DNA from: an uncultured Bacteroidales bacterium | GTDB taxonomy: Bacteria > Bacteroidota > Bacteroidia > Bacteroidales > UBA932 | NCBI GenBank assembly: GCA_947168065.1 | Contig: CAMVKH010000001.1 | Span: 248,001 to 312,000, forward strand | Length of the DNA stretch: 64,000 bases | Reading direction: 5' to 3' | Part shown: in pieces, positions 1-9,318 of the stretch | How positions within the stretch are numbered: position 1 is the stretch's first letter | How the letters are laid out: each line of letters starts with the position of its first letter | Notes under the pieces: generated by a model | What the model was told of the DNA's origin: nothing | The model's input: the letters and a program-made list of their open reading frames with translations, nothing else | Databases searched by the model: none | Position numbers and translations under genes: made by a program

Positions 1-3000
1 TTCATTCAGCGCGCGCATCACGTGGCCGCCGTAGTAAGCCATCAGGATGCTCAGGCTCAAACCATTCCAAGTGAAACGGTTGTCGAGGCCGGCGATAACC
101 ACCGGTTCAGCCTGTCCGGAGTATTTCATGATGTCGACACTTCCGCTTTGGGCACTGTGCGTCTTGCGGTCGTTATCGGAGTACCAGAGGGTCTGGCCTT
201 TTTCGCCATCGGCCTCGCTGATGCCGGCGAACTGCCAGCTCCAGAGGGCACTGGTCGGATAACCCACGACATACGGATTGGAAATCAGTTCATAGGCCCG
301 GGTGGAAGCGTTCTCCACATTGGTGATCTTGTTCTTGTTGACGGCGAAGGTCAGAGTGCTGCTCCAACCGAAATCGCTGCGCCGGCGTTCACGGATCCAG
401 TCGCCCGTGAAGGTGAGTTCCACACCGTTGTTGACCATATCGGCCACGTTCATGAACATCGAGGTGAAACCGGTGGTCGGGTCGAGGGTCTTGTAGGAGA
501 AGAGGTCCTTGCCGACTTTGCGGTAGTAGTCGAGGGAACCGCGGAAACGGTTTTCAACGAACGAGAAATCGAGACCCACATTGGTCGTCAGCGTCCGCTC
601 CCACTTGAGGTTCGGGTTGGCCGGGCTCTGGATGGTACCGAACGGCTCGTTGGTATAGTAGTTCAGGCCCGTGCTGGTAGCCGTCATATAGCTGGTGGCA
701 CCCTGGTAGATGTTACCGGTGACACCGTAGCTGAAACGGAGCTTGAGTGCGTTGATCCAGTCGACCGGCTTGAGGAATTCCTCGTTGTTGATGTTCCAGG
801 CCACACCGGCCGACCAGAGCGGACGGCCGCGGAGTTTGACATTCAGGCCGTACACGTCAGCATAGTCCTTACGGAAGGAACCGAAGAGGTTGTACTTCTC
901 GTCATAGGTATAGGTAAAGTTTGCGTAACCGGAAGCGTAGCGGTGATGCTGTTCGACCACAGGGTCCATATTGCTGCGGATATACGGGTCGTAGGCGAAC
1001 TGAACGGCCGGGAAGCCACCGCCAAGTGCCATATAGTTGTTGCTATAACGCATCTGGCTGATGGTAGCGAAGTCGATGGTCGCCGTCGAAGCGTTCTGCA
1101 GCTGGTCGTCATAGCCCAGCATCAGGGCGCTGGTGCCGGAATAGAGCGTTTCGCGGAATTCCAGACCAGCCAGGGCCACGATTTCGTGCTTGCCGAAGGT
1201 GCCTGCATAGTTGAGCTGGCCACGGGCCGTCCAATAACGGCCGTCCACATTCTGGGCTGCACGGAAACCGCCGGATGCAGGAGTAAGGTGCGTCACGTTT
1301 CCGTAGGGATCGATCTCCGTATAGGCATTGTAGATCGTCTTGGCAGCCTGGCTTTCCTGGGTAGCGTACCAGTCGGCGGTGCGGTGGTCGGTCTCATAGA
1401 CGAACTGTGCGTTGGCGGTCAGGCCCTTGAAGATCTTAAAGAGCAGGTCGCCGTGATAACGCATATACTGGCGCTTGGTGTTGATCACATTGTTGTAGTA
1501 TTCGTCCACCAGGTTGATGCCGGTTTCCTTGAAGTAACCCCCTTCGGTATTGTCGCGGTACTGATTGCCGTTGAACCAGGTATAGAGCAGTTTGTCGGTT
1601 CCATCCGTATTGTAGAGGCTCTCATAGGCAGGCGCCATCCAAGGGCTGTCGAAACCGTTGTACGTATAGCCCTTCGCACGCTGGTTGCCGTAGATGCCGT
1701 TGACGGCCACCGTGGCGGTCAGCCACTTGGTGACGTCGTAGGAACCTTTGTAGCTGATCTGCATCTGCCGGTCGAAAGTATTGATGACGCCGGCGTTGTC
1801 GTTGCGCCAGTTCACGACGAAGTTGCTCTGGAAACGGTCGGAGCGGCTGCGCAGGGCCAGGTTGTACTGCTGCATCAGCTGACGGCGGTAGACCGCGTCG
1901 GCATACTGCTGGGCGAAATTGTTCTTCGCGAGCTGGTTGCAGAGCTGGTCGATCTCGCTCTGCGACCCCTGGCCGGTATACATCCGGTAGTAGGCATAGT
2001 CGATGGGGGAAACATAGCCCGAACCGGACAGCAGACTCTGCTCCATCGAACGGGCCGGATCGGTGACCTCGCCCTCGTTGTGGAAGTAATAGTAGTCGTA
2101 GTAGTTCTTCTCCAGTGCAATCTGCTGCTCGGCATTCATATAGAAGTTGTGCGCATAGTCCATGTCGGGCTTGGAGAAGACCGTGACGTTGGTGGAGAAG
2201 TCCACGTCGATCTTGCCTTTCTCGCGGGCGCTCTTGGTCGTGATGACGATGATACCGTTGGAAGCGCGGGCACCGTAGATAGCCGCGGCGGCCGCATCCT
2301 TCAGCACGTTGACGCTCTCGATGTCATAGGGGTTCAGGTCGTCGATGGAACCTTCCATCGGCAGACCGTCCACCACGAGCAGCGGGTTGGCCTCGGCGTA
2401 CATGGAGCTGACACCACGGATGGTGAGCTTGCCGCCGTAGGTCGAAAGACCGGCCACGCGGCCTTCAAGGTTCTGCATCAGGCTCGGTGTGTAACGCTCT
2501 TCGATGGTCTTGGAGTTGACCGTGGCGATGGCGCCCGTCACCTTCTTCTGCTGGATTTCCTGATAACCGGTCACCACCGCACCTTCGATGAACATGCGGC
2601 TGTAGGTCATCTGCACATCGAAATTGCTGCGGCCGTTGAGCGGCTCGGTAACCGTGTCCATGCCGAGGAAGGTCACCTCGATGGTACTGTTGCGCGGATT
2701 CTTGACAGCCAGCGTATAGTTGCCGTTGACATCGGTGATGGCGTAGGTTTTCTCTGTGACGTTCTGGACGGCGGCGCCGGCGACCGGCATGCCGTCCTGG
2801 TCGGTAATGCGGCCTTTGAGCACGATGGCGCCCCCGCGGCCGGCCTGGCCCTGCTGCTGGGCCGTCGTAGCGGCCGGTGAGAGGGCGATCTGACGATCGA
2901 GAATCTTGTAGTTGATGTTCAGCGGATGGAGCATTTGGTCGAGAACGGCGGTCAGGCCGGCATTCTGGACGTGGATGGTGACCGGTTTGTCGGCACCGAC

Positions 3001-3177
3001 CTGCTGGTCGTTGTAGACAAACGTGTAGTCCACCTGCTTCTGGATCTCATTCAGGACGGTCTTGAGCGGCGTCCTGTCGAAGTTCAGCGTGATGTTCTGT
3101 GCGGAAACTGTCTGGGCAGAGACCAGTACCAGCGCCAGCACGAGGAACATCCCTTTGAAGAAGTGTTTGACTGACAT
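1..3177 (-). CDS. SusC/RagA-family TonB-dependent outer-membrane receptor, C-terminus cut by window edge
   Basis: The frame stays open from the ATG at 3177 to base 1, giving 1059 codons with no stop, so only the end of the barrel is missing. A signal peptide covers about residues 1-27. It is followed by an STN (secretin/TonB short N-terminal) domain at about 28-100, a CarboxypepD_reg-like beta-sandwich at about 116-195 (LKGRITDQDG, DVNGNYTL) and a plug domain at about 205-310 with the SusC signature PLLVVDGLPMEG. The remainder is beta-barrel. The family imports glycans or peptides with a SusD lipoprotein and TonB energy. A SusD gene would be expected past the left edge and cannot be seen. The STN domain suggests trans-envelope control through an anti-sigma/ECF pair, none of which lies in this window. 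Confidence 0.95.
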   Translation of the reverse strand, partial: MSVKHFFKGMFLVLALVLVSAQTVSAQNITLNFDRTPLKTVLNEIQKQVDYTFVYNDQQVGADKPVTIHVQNAGLTAVLDQMLHPLNINYKILDRQIALSPAATTAQQQGQAGRGGAIVLKGRITDQDGMPVAGAAVQNVTEKTYAITDVNGNYTLAVKNPRNSTIEVTFLGMDTVTEPLNGRSNFDVQMTYSRMFIEGAVVTGYQEIQQKKVTGAIATVNSKTIEERYTPSLMQNLEGRVAGLSTYGGKLTIRGVSSMYAEANPLLVVDGLPMEGSIDDLNPYDIESVNVLKDAAAAAIYGARASNGIIVITTKSAREKGKIDVDFSTNVTVFSKPDMDYAHNFYMNAEQQIALEKNYYDYYYFHNEGEVTDPARSMEQSLLSGSGYVSPIDYAYYRMYTGQGSQSEIDQLCNQLAKNNFAQQYADAVYRRQLMQQYNLALRSRSDRFQSNFVVNWRNDNAGVINTFDRQMQISYKGSYDVTKWLTATVAVNGIYGNQRAKGYTYNGFDSPWMAPAYESLYNTDGTDKLLYTWFNGNQYRDNTEGGYFKETGINLVDEYYNNVINTKRQYMRYHGDLLFKIFKGLTANAQFVYETDHRTADWYATQESQAAKTIYNAYTEIDPYGNVTHLTPASGGFRAAQNVDGRYWTARGQLNYAGTFGKHEIVALAGLEFRETLYSGTSALMLGYDDQLQNASTATIDFATISQMRYSNNYMALGGGFPAVQFAYDPYIRSNMDPVVEQHHRYASGYANFTYTYDEKYNLFGSFRKDYADVYGLNVKLRGRPLWSAGVAWNINNEEFLKPVDWINALKLRFSYGVTGNIYQGATSYMTATSTGLNYYTNEPFGTIQSPANPNLKWERTLTTNVGLDFSFVENRFRGSLDYYRKVGKDLFSYKTLDPTTGFTSMFMNVADMVNNGVELTFTGDWIRERRRSDFGWSSTLTFAVNKNKITNVENASTRAYELISNPYVVGYPTSALWSWQFAGISEADGEKGQTLWYSDNDRKTHSAQSGSVDIMKYSGQAEPVVIAGLDNRFTWNGLSLSILMAYYGGHVMRALNE

Positions 3178-3243
3178 AGGTTGTAGTTTATTGAGATGAA
3201 TAGTTTTCTACCCAATACTACAGATTTCCTGCAGTCTCCCCTC

Positions 3244-3281
3244 AAAAAAAACGAGGCCGGCGCATCTCGCGCGGGCCCCGC
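3244..3281 (-). terminator. Rho-independent terminator of the tlpA/dsbD transcript
   Basis: Read on the minus strand, a GC-rich stem of about 12 bp (CGGGGCCCGCGC pairing with GCGCCGGCCTCG, one G-U pair and one C-C mismatch, loop GAGAT) is followed at once by eight T. It lies 28 bases after the TlpA-like stop codon and before the susC start, so it separates the two transcripts. Confidence 0.85.
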
Positions 3282-3308
3282 ATTCCCTAATAACCAAATA
3301 TTTTTTAA

Positions 3309-3788
3309 CTAATCCAAAACACTGTCCAGATAAGTGTAGAAGGCCGGATCTTCACCGAGGATGATCTTGGCGATGTTGCCCTTGGGGTCGACGACGATCT
3401 TCGTAGGGAAGCCCTTCACCTGATAGACCTGTACCAGATCGTTGTCAGCAGGGTTCAGCACGCTGATCCACGGAAGCTCATACTTCGCGGTAGCAGCTTT
3501 CCACTTTTCTTCCGTATCGCGGCAGGCGATGCCGACGAATTCGACTTTCCCTTTATGCTTGGCATAAGCCGTCTTCATATCGGGGAATCCCTTGATGCAC
3601 CATTTGCACCAGCTGCCCCAGAAATCGATCACTACGTATTTTCCCTGGAGCGAGGAAAGCGTGAAAGTCGTACCATCCACCTTCTTGGCGGAGAAATCGG
3701 GGGCCTTGGCACCTTCAGCGATGCCCTGGGCGCTGGTTGCCGTCGAAATGCCGGCAAGCAAGATACAGGAGAGGATAAACTTTTTCAT
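3309..3788 (-). CDS. TlpA-like periplasmic thioredoxin-fold protein
   Basis: A protein of 159 residues. The ATG at 3788 is preferred to an upstream in-frame ATG at 3809 because the signal peptide MKKFILSCILLAG begins there. After cleavage near TSAQG comes an AhpC/TSA-Redoxin-type fold with the active site WCKWC (about residues 64-68) and a cis-proline region GFPTKIV. The family reduces or isomerises disulfides outside the cytoplasm or supplies electrons to cytochrome c maturation. It lies 24 bases downstream of the DsbD-like gene on the same strand, so DsbD is the likely electron donor. Its exact substrate is not evident. Confidence 0.88.
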   Translation of the reverse strand: MKKFILSCILLAGISTATSAQGIAEGAKAPDFSAKKVDGTTFTLSSLQGKYVVIDFWGSWCKWCIKGFPDMKTAYAKHKGKVEFVGIACRDTEEKWKAATAKYELPWISVLNPADNDLVQVYQVKGFPTKIVVDPKGNIAKIILGEDPAFYTYLDSVLD

Positions 3789-3812
3789 AACGAGGGTTTT
3801 AGCTAACAAAAA

Positions 3813-5831
3813 CTATTCCAGTCCCTTTTCCAGGAAGGCCACATATTCATCCACGTCGAGGTTGTAGCTGCGGGCGGGCACCTTGTTCTTTTCCGTCACC
3901 GGATCGAGGATCACGTAATAAGGCTGGGCATTCACGTGGTAGCGTTTCATCATGAAGTAGGAGTTGATCTTGCCCAGGCTCTTGAGGACCTTACCGTCTT
4001 CGGTCGTAACCCAGTCCTTCTGGTCGAGCACTTTCTTGTCGTCGCCGTAGAGCGAGCAGACCACATAGTCGTTCTTCATCATCTTCAGGACGCGGGGATC
4101 GCTCCAGACGCGTGATTCCATCTCCCGGCAGTTCACGCAGCCGTGGCCCGTAAAGTCGAGCAGCATGGGCTTGCCGACCTTGGCGGCATAGGCGCGGGCT
4201 TCTTCATAGTCGAAGAAGGCGGGGATATCGTAAGGCATATGGAGGAAGTCGGCGTATTTGCGATGGGTCGGAATCCCATTCTCATCTTCCTGGGGCTGAC
4301 CGACCACATAAGTCGTACCTCCTCCTCCGTGCTGCGCCGGGTCAAGCACGAAATCCTGCGTAGTGATGGGCGGAAGATAGCCCGAGAGGGCCTTGAGCGG
4401 CGCACCCCACATACCCGGAATCATATAGACCACAAAAGAAAAGACCACGATGACCAGGATCAGGCGGAACACGCTCAGGTGCTGCACCGGCGAGTCGTAG
4501 GCGAAGCGGATCTTGCCCAGCAGATAGAGGCCGAGCAGGGTGAAGACCACGATCCAGATGGCCAGATAGACCTCGCGGTCGAGCAGGCCCCAGTGATAGG
4601 TCTGGTCGGCGACGCTCAGGAACTTGAAGCCGAGCGCTACCTCGACGAAGCCGAGCACCACTTTCACGCTGTTGAGCCAGCCGCCGCTCTTCGGGAGTTT
4701 GTCCAGGAGCGAGGGGGCGAAGGCCAGGAGCGTGAACGGGAGGGCGAAGGCGACCGAGAAGGCCAGCATCGTGATGATCGGCTCCCAGAACTGGCCCTGC
4801 GTGCTCTTGATGAGCACCGAGCCTACGATCGGGCCCGTGCAGGAGAACGAAACCAGCACGAGGGTCAGCGCCACGAAGAACACGCCGGCCAGGCCGCCCT
4901 TGTTGGACTTGGCGTCCGACTTGTTGAGCCAGGAACTCGGAAGGGTAATTTCGAAAGCGCCGAAGAACGATGCCGCGAAGATCATGAAAATCAGGAAGAA
5001 GATGATATTCGGGAGCCAGTGCGTAGCCAGCCAGTTGAAGATGTCGGCCGTCACGGCTTCGCCGCCGGCGAAGTACGTAATCAGGATGATGACGGCGATG
5101 GGGATGGTGTAAAGCGCGACGATCGAGAGACCGAAAATCGAGGCGAGCCATTTGCCGCGTCCTTTCTTCTTCTCTTCCCCTTCCACGGCCTGGTTCTGCT
5201 TCAGGAAGAAGCTCACCGTCATCGGGATCATCGGGAACACGCAGGGCGTCAGGAGCGCCACGAAGCCCCAGGCGATCGCCTCGAGGATCAGGCCCCAGAT
5301 GGACTTGCCTTCCCCGGGCGCGGTCGCATTCGGATCGACTTCAGGCTCAGCCGGTGCGAGGACAGGCAGGCCCTCTCCGCCCGGCAGGGTCACATTCACA
5401 GAAAAATCGTCCGGGGGGATGCAGTTCTCGTCGTTGCAGGCCTGCCATTCCACCGTCACGGGGACAGATACTTCATTGCCTTGCAGCAGTTCCACCTTCT
5501 GGCAGATGACCACCGGACTGCCGCACGTGCCGATCTCGATGCCGAACACATCGTCGAAGCCCTTGTGCACTTCCGAGGAAATGTACGGGTCGCCGATGAG
5601 TTTGACCTTGTCGCCGGCATCGACCGTGAAGATTGTGCCGTTGGGGCCGCTGGAGCCATAGTCGGTCAGGTCGTAGATGTGCCAGGCACCGGCAATCGTA
5701 CCGGTCGCGCGGATTTCATAGGTGTTGCCTTCCACCTGGACGGCTTCGGCCTTCCAGGAGACGGGCTGCATCTGTGCGAATGCAGGTACCGCCAGCAGCA
5801 GGGAAAGAAGCAGGAGTCTGAAATATCTCAT
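3813..5831 (-). CDS. dsbD: Thiol:disulfide interchange protein DsbD
   Basis: 672 residues, the usual three-part DsbD architecture. A signal peptide (MRYFRLLLLSLLLAVPAFAQ) is followed by the periplasmic DsbD-alpha domain (about 20-155) with the cysteine pair in QACNDENC. A CcdA-type membrane domain of about eight helices (about 180-470) has one cysteine in LTPCVFPMIPM and the other in SFSCTGPIVGS. The C-terminal thioredoxin domain carries the motif HGCVNC (about 565). The protein moves electrons from cytoplasmic thioredoxin across the inner membrane to periplasmic thiol proteins. The TlpA-like protein encoded directly downstream is a likely client. The gene follows the serine hydrolase after a 70-base gap that shows no clear promoter. 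Confidence 0.95.
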   Translation of the reverse strand: MRYFRLLLLSLLLAVPAFAQMQPVSWKAEAVQVEGNTYEIRATGTIAGAWHIYDLTDYGSSGPNGTIFTVDAGDKVKLIGDPYISSEVHKGFDDVFGIEIGTCGSPVVICQKVELLQGNEVSVPVTVEWQACNDENCIPPDDFSVNVTLPGGEGLPVLAPAEPEVDPNATAPGEGKSIWGLILEAIAWGFVALLTPCVFPMIPMTVSFFLKQNQAVEGEEKKKGRGKWLASIFGLSIVALYTIPIAVIILITYFAGGEAVTADIFNWLATHWLPNIIFFLIFMIFAASFFGAFEITLPSSWLNKSDAKSNKGGLAGVFFVALTLVLVSFSCTGPIVGSVLIKSTQGQFWEPIITMLAFSVAFALPFTLLAFAPSLLDKLPKSGGWLNSVKVVLGFVEVALGFKFLSVADQTYHWGLLDREVYLAIWIVVFTLLGLYLLGKIRFAYDSPVQHLSVFRLILVIVVFSFVVYMIPGMWGAPLKALSGYLPPITTQDFVLDPAQHGGGGTTYVVGQPQEDENGIPTHRKYADFLHMPYDIPAFFDYEEARAYAAKVGKPMLLDFTGHGCVNCREMESRVWSDPRVLKMMKNDYVVCSLYGDDKKVLDQKDWVTTEDGKVLKSLGKINSYFMMKRYHVNAQPYYVILDPVTEKNKVPARSYNLDVDEYVAFLEKGLE

Positions 5832-5901
5832 CTGTTATCGATTTGTTATTGTTTTCAGGGGATTCTGATAAATATACAAAGAATCCGGGCGTTCCCCTTT
5901 T

Positions 5902-7242
5902 TTATTTTTGCGGATTCCCGGTCTGGTCGATGATGTCGCGAAGGAGTCTGTCGAACTCGATTACGCGGTCGGGTTTCGGAGAGTAGCCCAGCACGACCAC
6001 TACCAGTTCCTTGGAGGGGATGATGAAAATCATCTGCCCGTCGTGCCCCTGGCAGGAATACATGTCTTCCGGCGCAGAAGGATAGGTCTTGCCGCGGTTC
6101 AGCCAGAAACAGGCCCCGTAACCGCCCTTGCTGTCGGAAGCCGGGGTGGTTGTGTATTCCACCCAATGCTCCGGAAGGAGCCGTTCTTCCCCGACACAAC
6201 CGTCGTGAAGGTACATATGACCCAGACGGGCGAAGTCACGCGCGGTGGCGTACAGATAGGACGAGCCAACCGGCGTTCCGCTCATATCAGGTTCGAAGCA
6301 GGGATTGTCGATACCCAGCGGATCGAAGAGACGCTCGTGGATATATTGAAGGAATTCCTCTTCCGAGGCGAATCGGCCGCGAAGATAGCGCATGATGATG
6401 TTGGTGCTGCCGCTCGAATAGTACCAGTGGGTGCCGGGCTTGGCCATCAGGGGCTTCGACAGGGCGAACAGGCCCATATCCTCCTCCCGGTGCAGCATGA
6501 GGTTCACGTCGGAACGGGTGCCGTAGTTTTCGTTCCATTCCAAGCCGCTCTGCATCTGCATCAGGTCGCTGAGCGTGATCGCGGCCCTGCCGTCACCCTG
6601 CCACTCGGGGATGTCCATCGGGGCATGGATATCCACCAGACCGTCGCCGGCCATGATACCCACCAGTGCATTGGTGAAACTCTTGCCCATGCTCCAGCTC
6701 AGGAGCCGGGTATCGGCGGTGATGCCCTCGCGATACCGCTCGGCCACAACGCCATCCTGATGGACGACGATGAAAGCGAAAGGAGTACCATTGTAGGCGT
6801 GGTCGTCGACCAATGCCTTGGCGATGGGCGCCAGCCGGGCCGTAAGCGCCGAATCGCCGGGAAGCAGCGTTTCAGGCCCGGGGATATTGACCACATCCGG
6901 ATACTTTTGCGCCTGCAGCCTGGCCAGGGCATTCTTCCCGCGGAGCAGCGTCACGCCATAGCCCTCGCGGTAAAGCGCCTGCGACTTGCTCCAGAGGAAA
7001 CGGCTTGTCACCGTATGGTTCTCAAAATCCACCTTGTTGCGGGTAAACTTGATGAAGGAGAAGTTCAGGTCGAGTGCCTCCACGTCGGCCGGTTCCCGGC
7101 CGGAGACGAAAACGTCGGATGCCAGGTTCTTGGCCGCGTAGCCCGTGATGATGGGCATCAGGCTGTTCAGATAGACACAGCCGCCCAGGATGGCGGCCAG
7201 CAGGACCGCCAATAAGATGCGAAGGATGGTTTTCTTTTTCAT
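5902..7242 (-). CDS. Serine hydrolase of the beta-lactamase/AmpC-EstB family
   Basis: 446 residues. The ATG at 7242 (MKKKTILRILLAVLL) is preferred to an in-frame TTG two codons earlier. An N-terminal membrane anchor or signal segment is followed by an unassigned region to about residue 130 and then a Beta-lactamase (PF00144) domain. The catalytic set is visible: SxxK in SWSMGKSFTNAL, YxN in YYSSGSTNII, and HDGQM in place of KTG. Such proteins act as D-alanyl-D-alanine carboxypeptidases, esterases or peptidases outside the cytoplasm, and beta-lactam resistance should not be assumed. It starts 13 bases after the PatB/MalY stop and is probably cotranscribed with it. Confidence 0.88.
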   Translation of the reverse strand: MKKKTILRILLAVLLAAILGGCVYLNSLMPIITGYAAKNLASDVFVSGREPADVEALDLNFSFIKFTRNKVDFENHTVTSRFLWSKSQALYREGYGVTLLRGKNALARLQAQKYPDVVNIPGPETLLPGDSALTARLAPIAKALVDDHAYNGTPFAFIVVHQDGVVAERYREGITADTRLLSWSMGKSFTNALVGIMAGDGLVDIHAPMDIPEWQGDGRAAITLSDLMQMQSGLEWNENYGTRSDVNLMLHREEDMGLFALSKPLMAKPGTHWYYSSGSTNIIMRYLRGRFASEEEFLQYIHERLFDPLGIDNPCFEPDMSGTPVGSSYLYATARDFARLGHMYLHDGCVGEERLLPEHWVEYTTTPASDSKGGYGACFWLNRGKTYPSAPEDMYSCQGHDGQMIFIIPSKELVVVVLGYSPKPDRVIEFDRLLRDIIDQTGNPQK

Positions 7243-7255
7243 AGTCAAGTCAAAA

Positions 7256-8476
7256 TCAGGCCCGCAGCAGCCGCTGCAGACCGGTTACGATGCGGTCCAG
7301 TCCTTCCTGCAGGCGGGCGGAAGGACAGGCCAGATTGATGCGGATGAAGCCGTCGGCGCCGTACATACTGCCGGCATTGATCCAGACCTGCTCACCCTGA
7401 AGCAATTCGGCTTCTATCTGCTCCGAGGGAAGCGGCAGGACCGAGGTATCGATCCAGGCCAGATAGGTTGCTTCCAGAGCGGCCACCGGGAACTCCGGCA
7501 GCGCACTTCGGAACTGAGCGCGGAGCGTCTCATAGTTGTGCCAGATGACTTCGTCCAGCGCCTCGAGCCAGCGGGCGCCTTCATCCGAGTACGCTGCCTC
7601 CGCCGCAACGGGGCCGAAAGGATTGACATCACATATTTCGTTGATATTGATGGCCTTGTCGATCTTCCCCTGCCAGTCGGGGCGGTCGGTGATGATGTTG
7701 GCGATCTGCAGGCCCGCTGTGTTGAAACTCTTGGAAGGAGAACAAAGCGTCACCGAACCGTGCAGGAAGGATTCGCCCAGCGCCGCGAACGGCACGTAGG
7801 CCGTTCCGGGCTGTACGATCTCGCAGTGGATTTCGTCGGAGACCACGACGACGCCGTGACGGAAGGCAATCTCGCCGGCACGGCGGAGTTCTTCCGCCCG
7901 CCAGCGGCGGCCGGCCGGGTTGTGCGGGTTGCACAGCAGCAGGATGCGGTTCGAGGGATCGGCACAGGCCGCTTCCAGTCCTTCATAATCCATCTCATAG
8001 GTAAAAGCGCCGTCAGGCAGATCGCGGCGAAGCAGCGGCGAAGCTACGATCCGGCATTCGTTGTTGCGGATGGAGGAGAAGAAACAATTATAGACGGGTG
8101 TCTGGACGATGACGCCCTCGCCGGGCCTGGCCAGCGCTTTGATGACGGCCGACAGCGCCGGCACCACGCCGGTCGTGTACTGAATCCAGTCGCGCTTCAG
8201 GGCAAGGCCGTGCCGCTGCCCGAACCAGCGGATGACTGCATCATAATAGGAATCGGGCACGCGCGTGTAGCCGAACACACCGTGCTCTACCCGGCGGCGC
8301 AGCGCGTCGAGGATACAGGGCGCAGCCTGGAAATCCATGTCCGCCACCCAGAGCGGGATGACGCGTTCGCGCTGCGCCGGCGTCAGAACCACACCTTCCG
8401 GGAGATCGGCGTCCCACTTGTAGCTGCCGCTGTCGCGCCGGTTGACGGGCGTTTCGAAGTCGAACCGGGCTTTCAT
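7256..8476 (-). CDS. patB: PatB/MalY-type PLP-dependent aminotransferase or cystathionine beta-lyase
   Basis: 406 residues. The true start is the ATG at 8476, which overlaps the stop of the upstream DUF3737 gene as ATGA. The open frame reaches further upstream but that part has no family similarity. Fold-type I features are present: SDEIHCEI with the cofactor-binding Asp, and SPSKSFNTAGL with the Schiff-base lysine. RINLACP near the C-terminus holds the carboxylate-binding Arg. The MalY/PatB branch usually cleaves cystathionine or cysteine C-S bonds; some members are aminotransferases. A beta-lyase role would complement the O-acetylhomoserine pathway about 8 kb away, but that is inference. 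Confidence 0.9.
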   Translation of the reverse strand: MKARFDFETPVNRRDSGSYKWDADLPEGVVLTPAQRERVIPLWVADMDFQAAPCILDALRRRVEHGVFGYTRVPDSYYDAVIRWFGQRHGLALKRDWIQYTTGVVPALSAVIKALARPGEGVIVQTPVYNCFFSSIRNNECRIVASPLLRRDLPDGAFTYEMDYEGLEAACADPSNRILLLCNPHNPAGRRWRAEELRRAGEIAFRHGVVVVSDEIHCEIVQPGTAYVPFAALGESFLHGSVTLCSPSKSFNTAGLQIANIITDRPDWQGKIDKAININEICDVNPFGPVAAEAAYSDEGARWLEALDEVIWHNYETLRAQFRSALPEFPVAALEATYLAWIDTSVLPLPSEQIEAELLQGEQVWINAGSMYGADGFIRINLACPSARLQEGLDRIVTGLQRLLRA

Positions 8477-9318
8477 TTGCGAACCTCGATCACGCAGTCT
8501 GCGGGCTGGCGGATATTCTCGTTGATCGTCACGCTGCCGATGCTGTCGGCCACGATATGACCGGACGTCGGATTCTTGATATTCTCCACGTGGCCCCGGA
8601 TGTCGGCCTGGACGGTCGAGTATTCGAACATGCGGTCGCAGGCGGCGTCGAACGTACAATTCTCCAAAACGAGGTCCTTCGCATAGCAAAGCAGCTGCTC
8701 GCCGCTCAATTTGCAGTTCACCAGCCGCACGTTCTTCGAATGCCAGGCAAGATATTCCCCGTCCAGCTCGGAATCGTAGATGGTCACGTTCTCACACTCC
8801 CAGAAAGAATCCTTGGTCGTAATCTTCGCATTGCGGACGACTACATTCTGGCAGTACTGGAACACGTACTTGGCGTCGCTCACCAGTCCGTCCACCTCGA
8901 TATTGCGCGAGAACATAAAGGGATACGTTCCGCCGTGCAGCTCCACGTCCTTGATTTTCAAACCGTCGACCTTCCAGAAGGTCTCGTCGGCATCGTTGAT
9001 CACCACGCGTTCGAGCCGGACGCCGCGCATCTCGCGGAAGAATTTGGGCCCGTCGATCGTGCAGTCGCGCATCTCCAGGTCGTTCGTATACCAGATGGCC
9101 GAGCGGGAACCCGGTGCAAAGTAGCAGTTCGTAATCAGGCAGCGGTCGACGTGCCACCAGGGGTATTTGCCGTAGAAGCGGCAGCCGTCGGCTTCGAGGT
9201 CGCTGCAATGTTTGATCCCCGATTCGCCGTCGACGATGGTGATGTTTTCCAGGCGGGCGCCGTGGACCTCGAACAGAGGCCGCTCGCCGCCGAATTCTTG
9301 ATTCTTAATCGTTTTCAT
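8473..9318 (-). CDS. DUF3737 family right-handed beta-helix protein
   Basis: 281 residues, full length for DUF3737. The sequence is a chain of short beta-helix turns in which aromatic, Cys and Asn residues recur, for example CLITNCYF, VRLVNCKLSG and LVLENCTF. The conserved segments YPWWHVDRC and EMRDCTIDGPKFFRE are characteristic of the family. There is no signal peptide, so it is probably cytoplasmic. No catalytic activity has been established for the family. Its start overlaps the MATE stop by 14 bases and its stop overlaps the PatB start, so the three proteins are translationally coupled. In other genomes DUF3737 is often next to PatB-like enzymes, which suggests a common, unknown pathway. 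Confidence 0.9.
   Translation of the reverse strand: MKTIKNQEFGGERPLFEVHGARLENITIVDGESGIKHCSDLEADGCRFYGKYPWWHVDRCLITNCYFAPGSRSAIWYTNDLEMRDCTIDGPKFFREMRGVRLERVVINDADETFWKVDGLKIKDVELHGGTYPFMFSRNIEVDGLVSDAKYVFQYCQNVVVRNAKITTKDSFWECENVTIYDSELDGEYLAWHSKNVRLVNCKLSGEQLLCYAKDLVLENCTFDAACDRMFEYSTVQADIRGHVENIKNPTSGHIVADSIGSVTINENIRQPADCVIEVRK

Noticed and set aside
22-2880. Long plus-strand open frame of 952 codons
   Set aside because: It is the reverse of the SusC gene, whose minus-strand translation shows signal peptide, STN, CarboxypepD_reg-like, plug and barrel segments. The plus frame has no recognisable family and arises from GC-rich codon composition.
4143-5933. Plus-strand open frame of 596 codons
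   Set aside because: Antisense to dsbD; the product is His/Asp/Arg-rich shadow sequence while dsbD has all expected motifs.
5902-7242. Antibiotic-inactivating beta-lactamase
   Set aside because: The fold and SxxK motif are shared by esterases and peptidases, and the KTG motif is replaced by HDG; resistance cannot be claimed.
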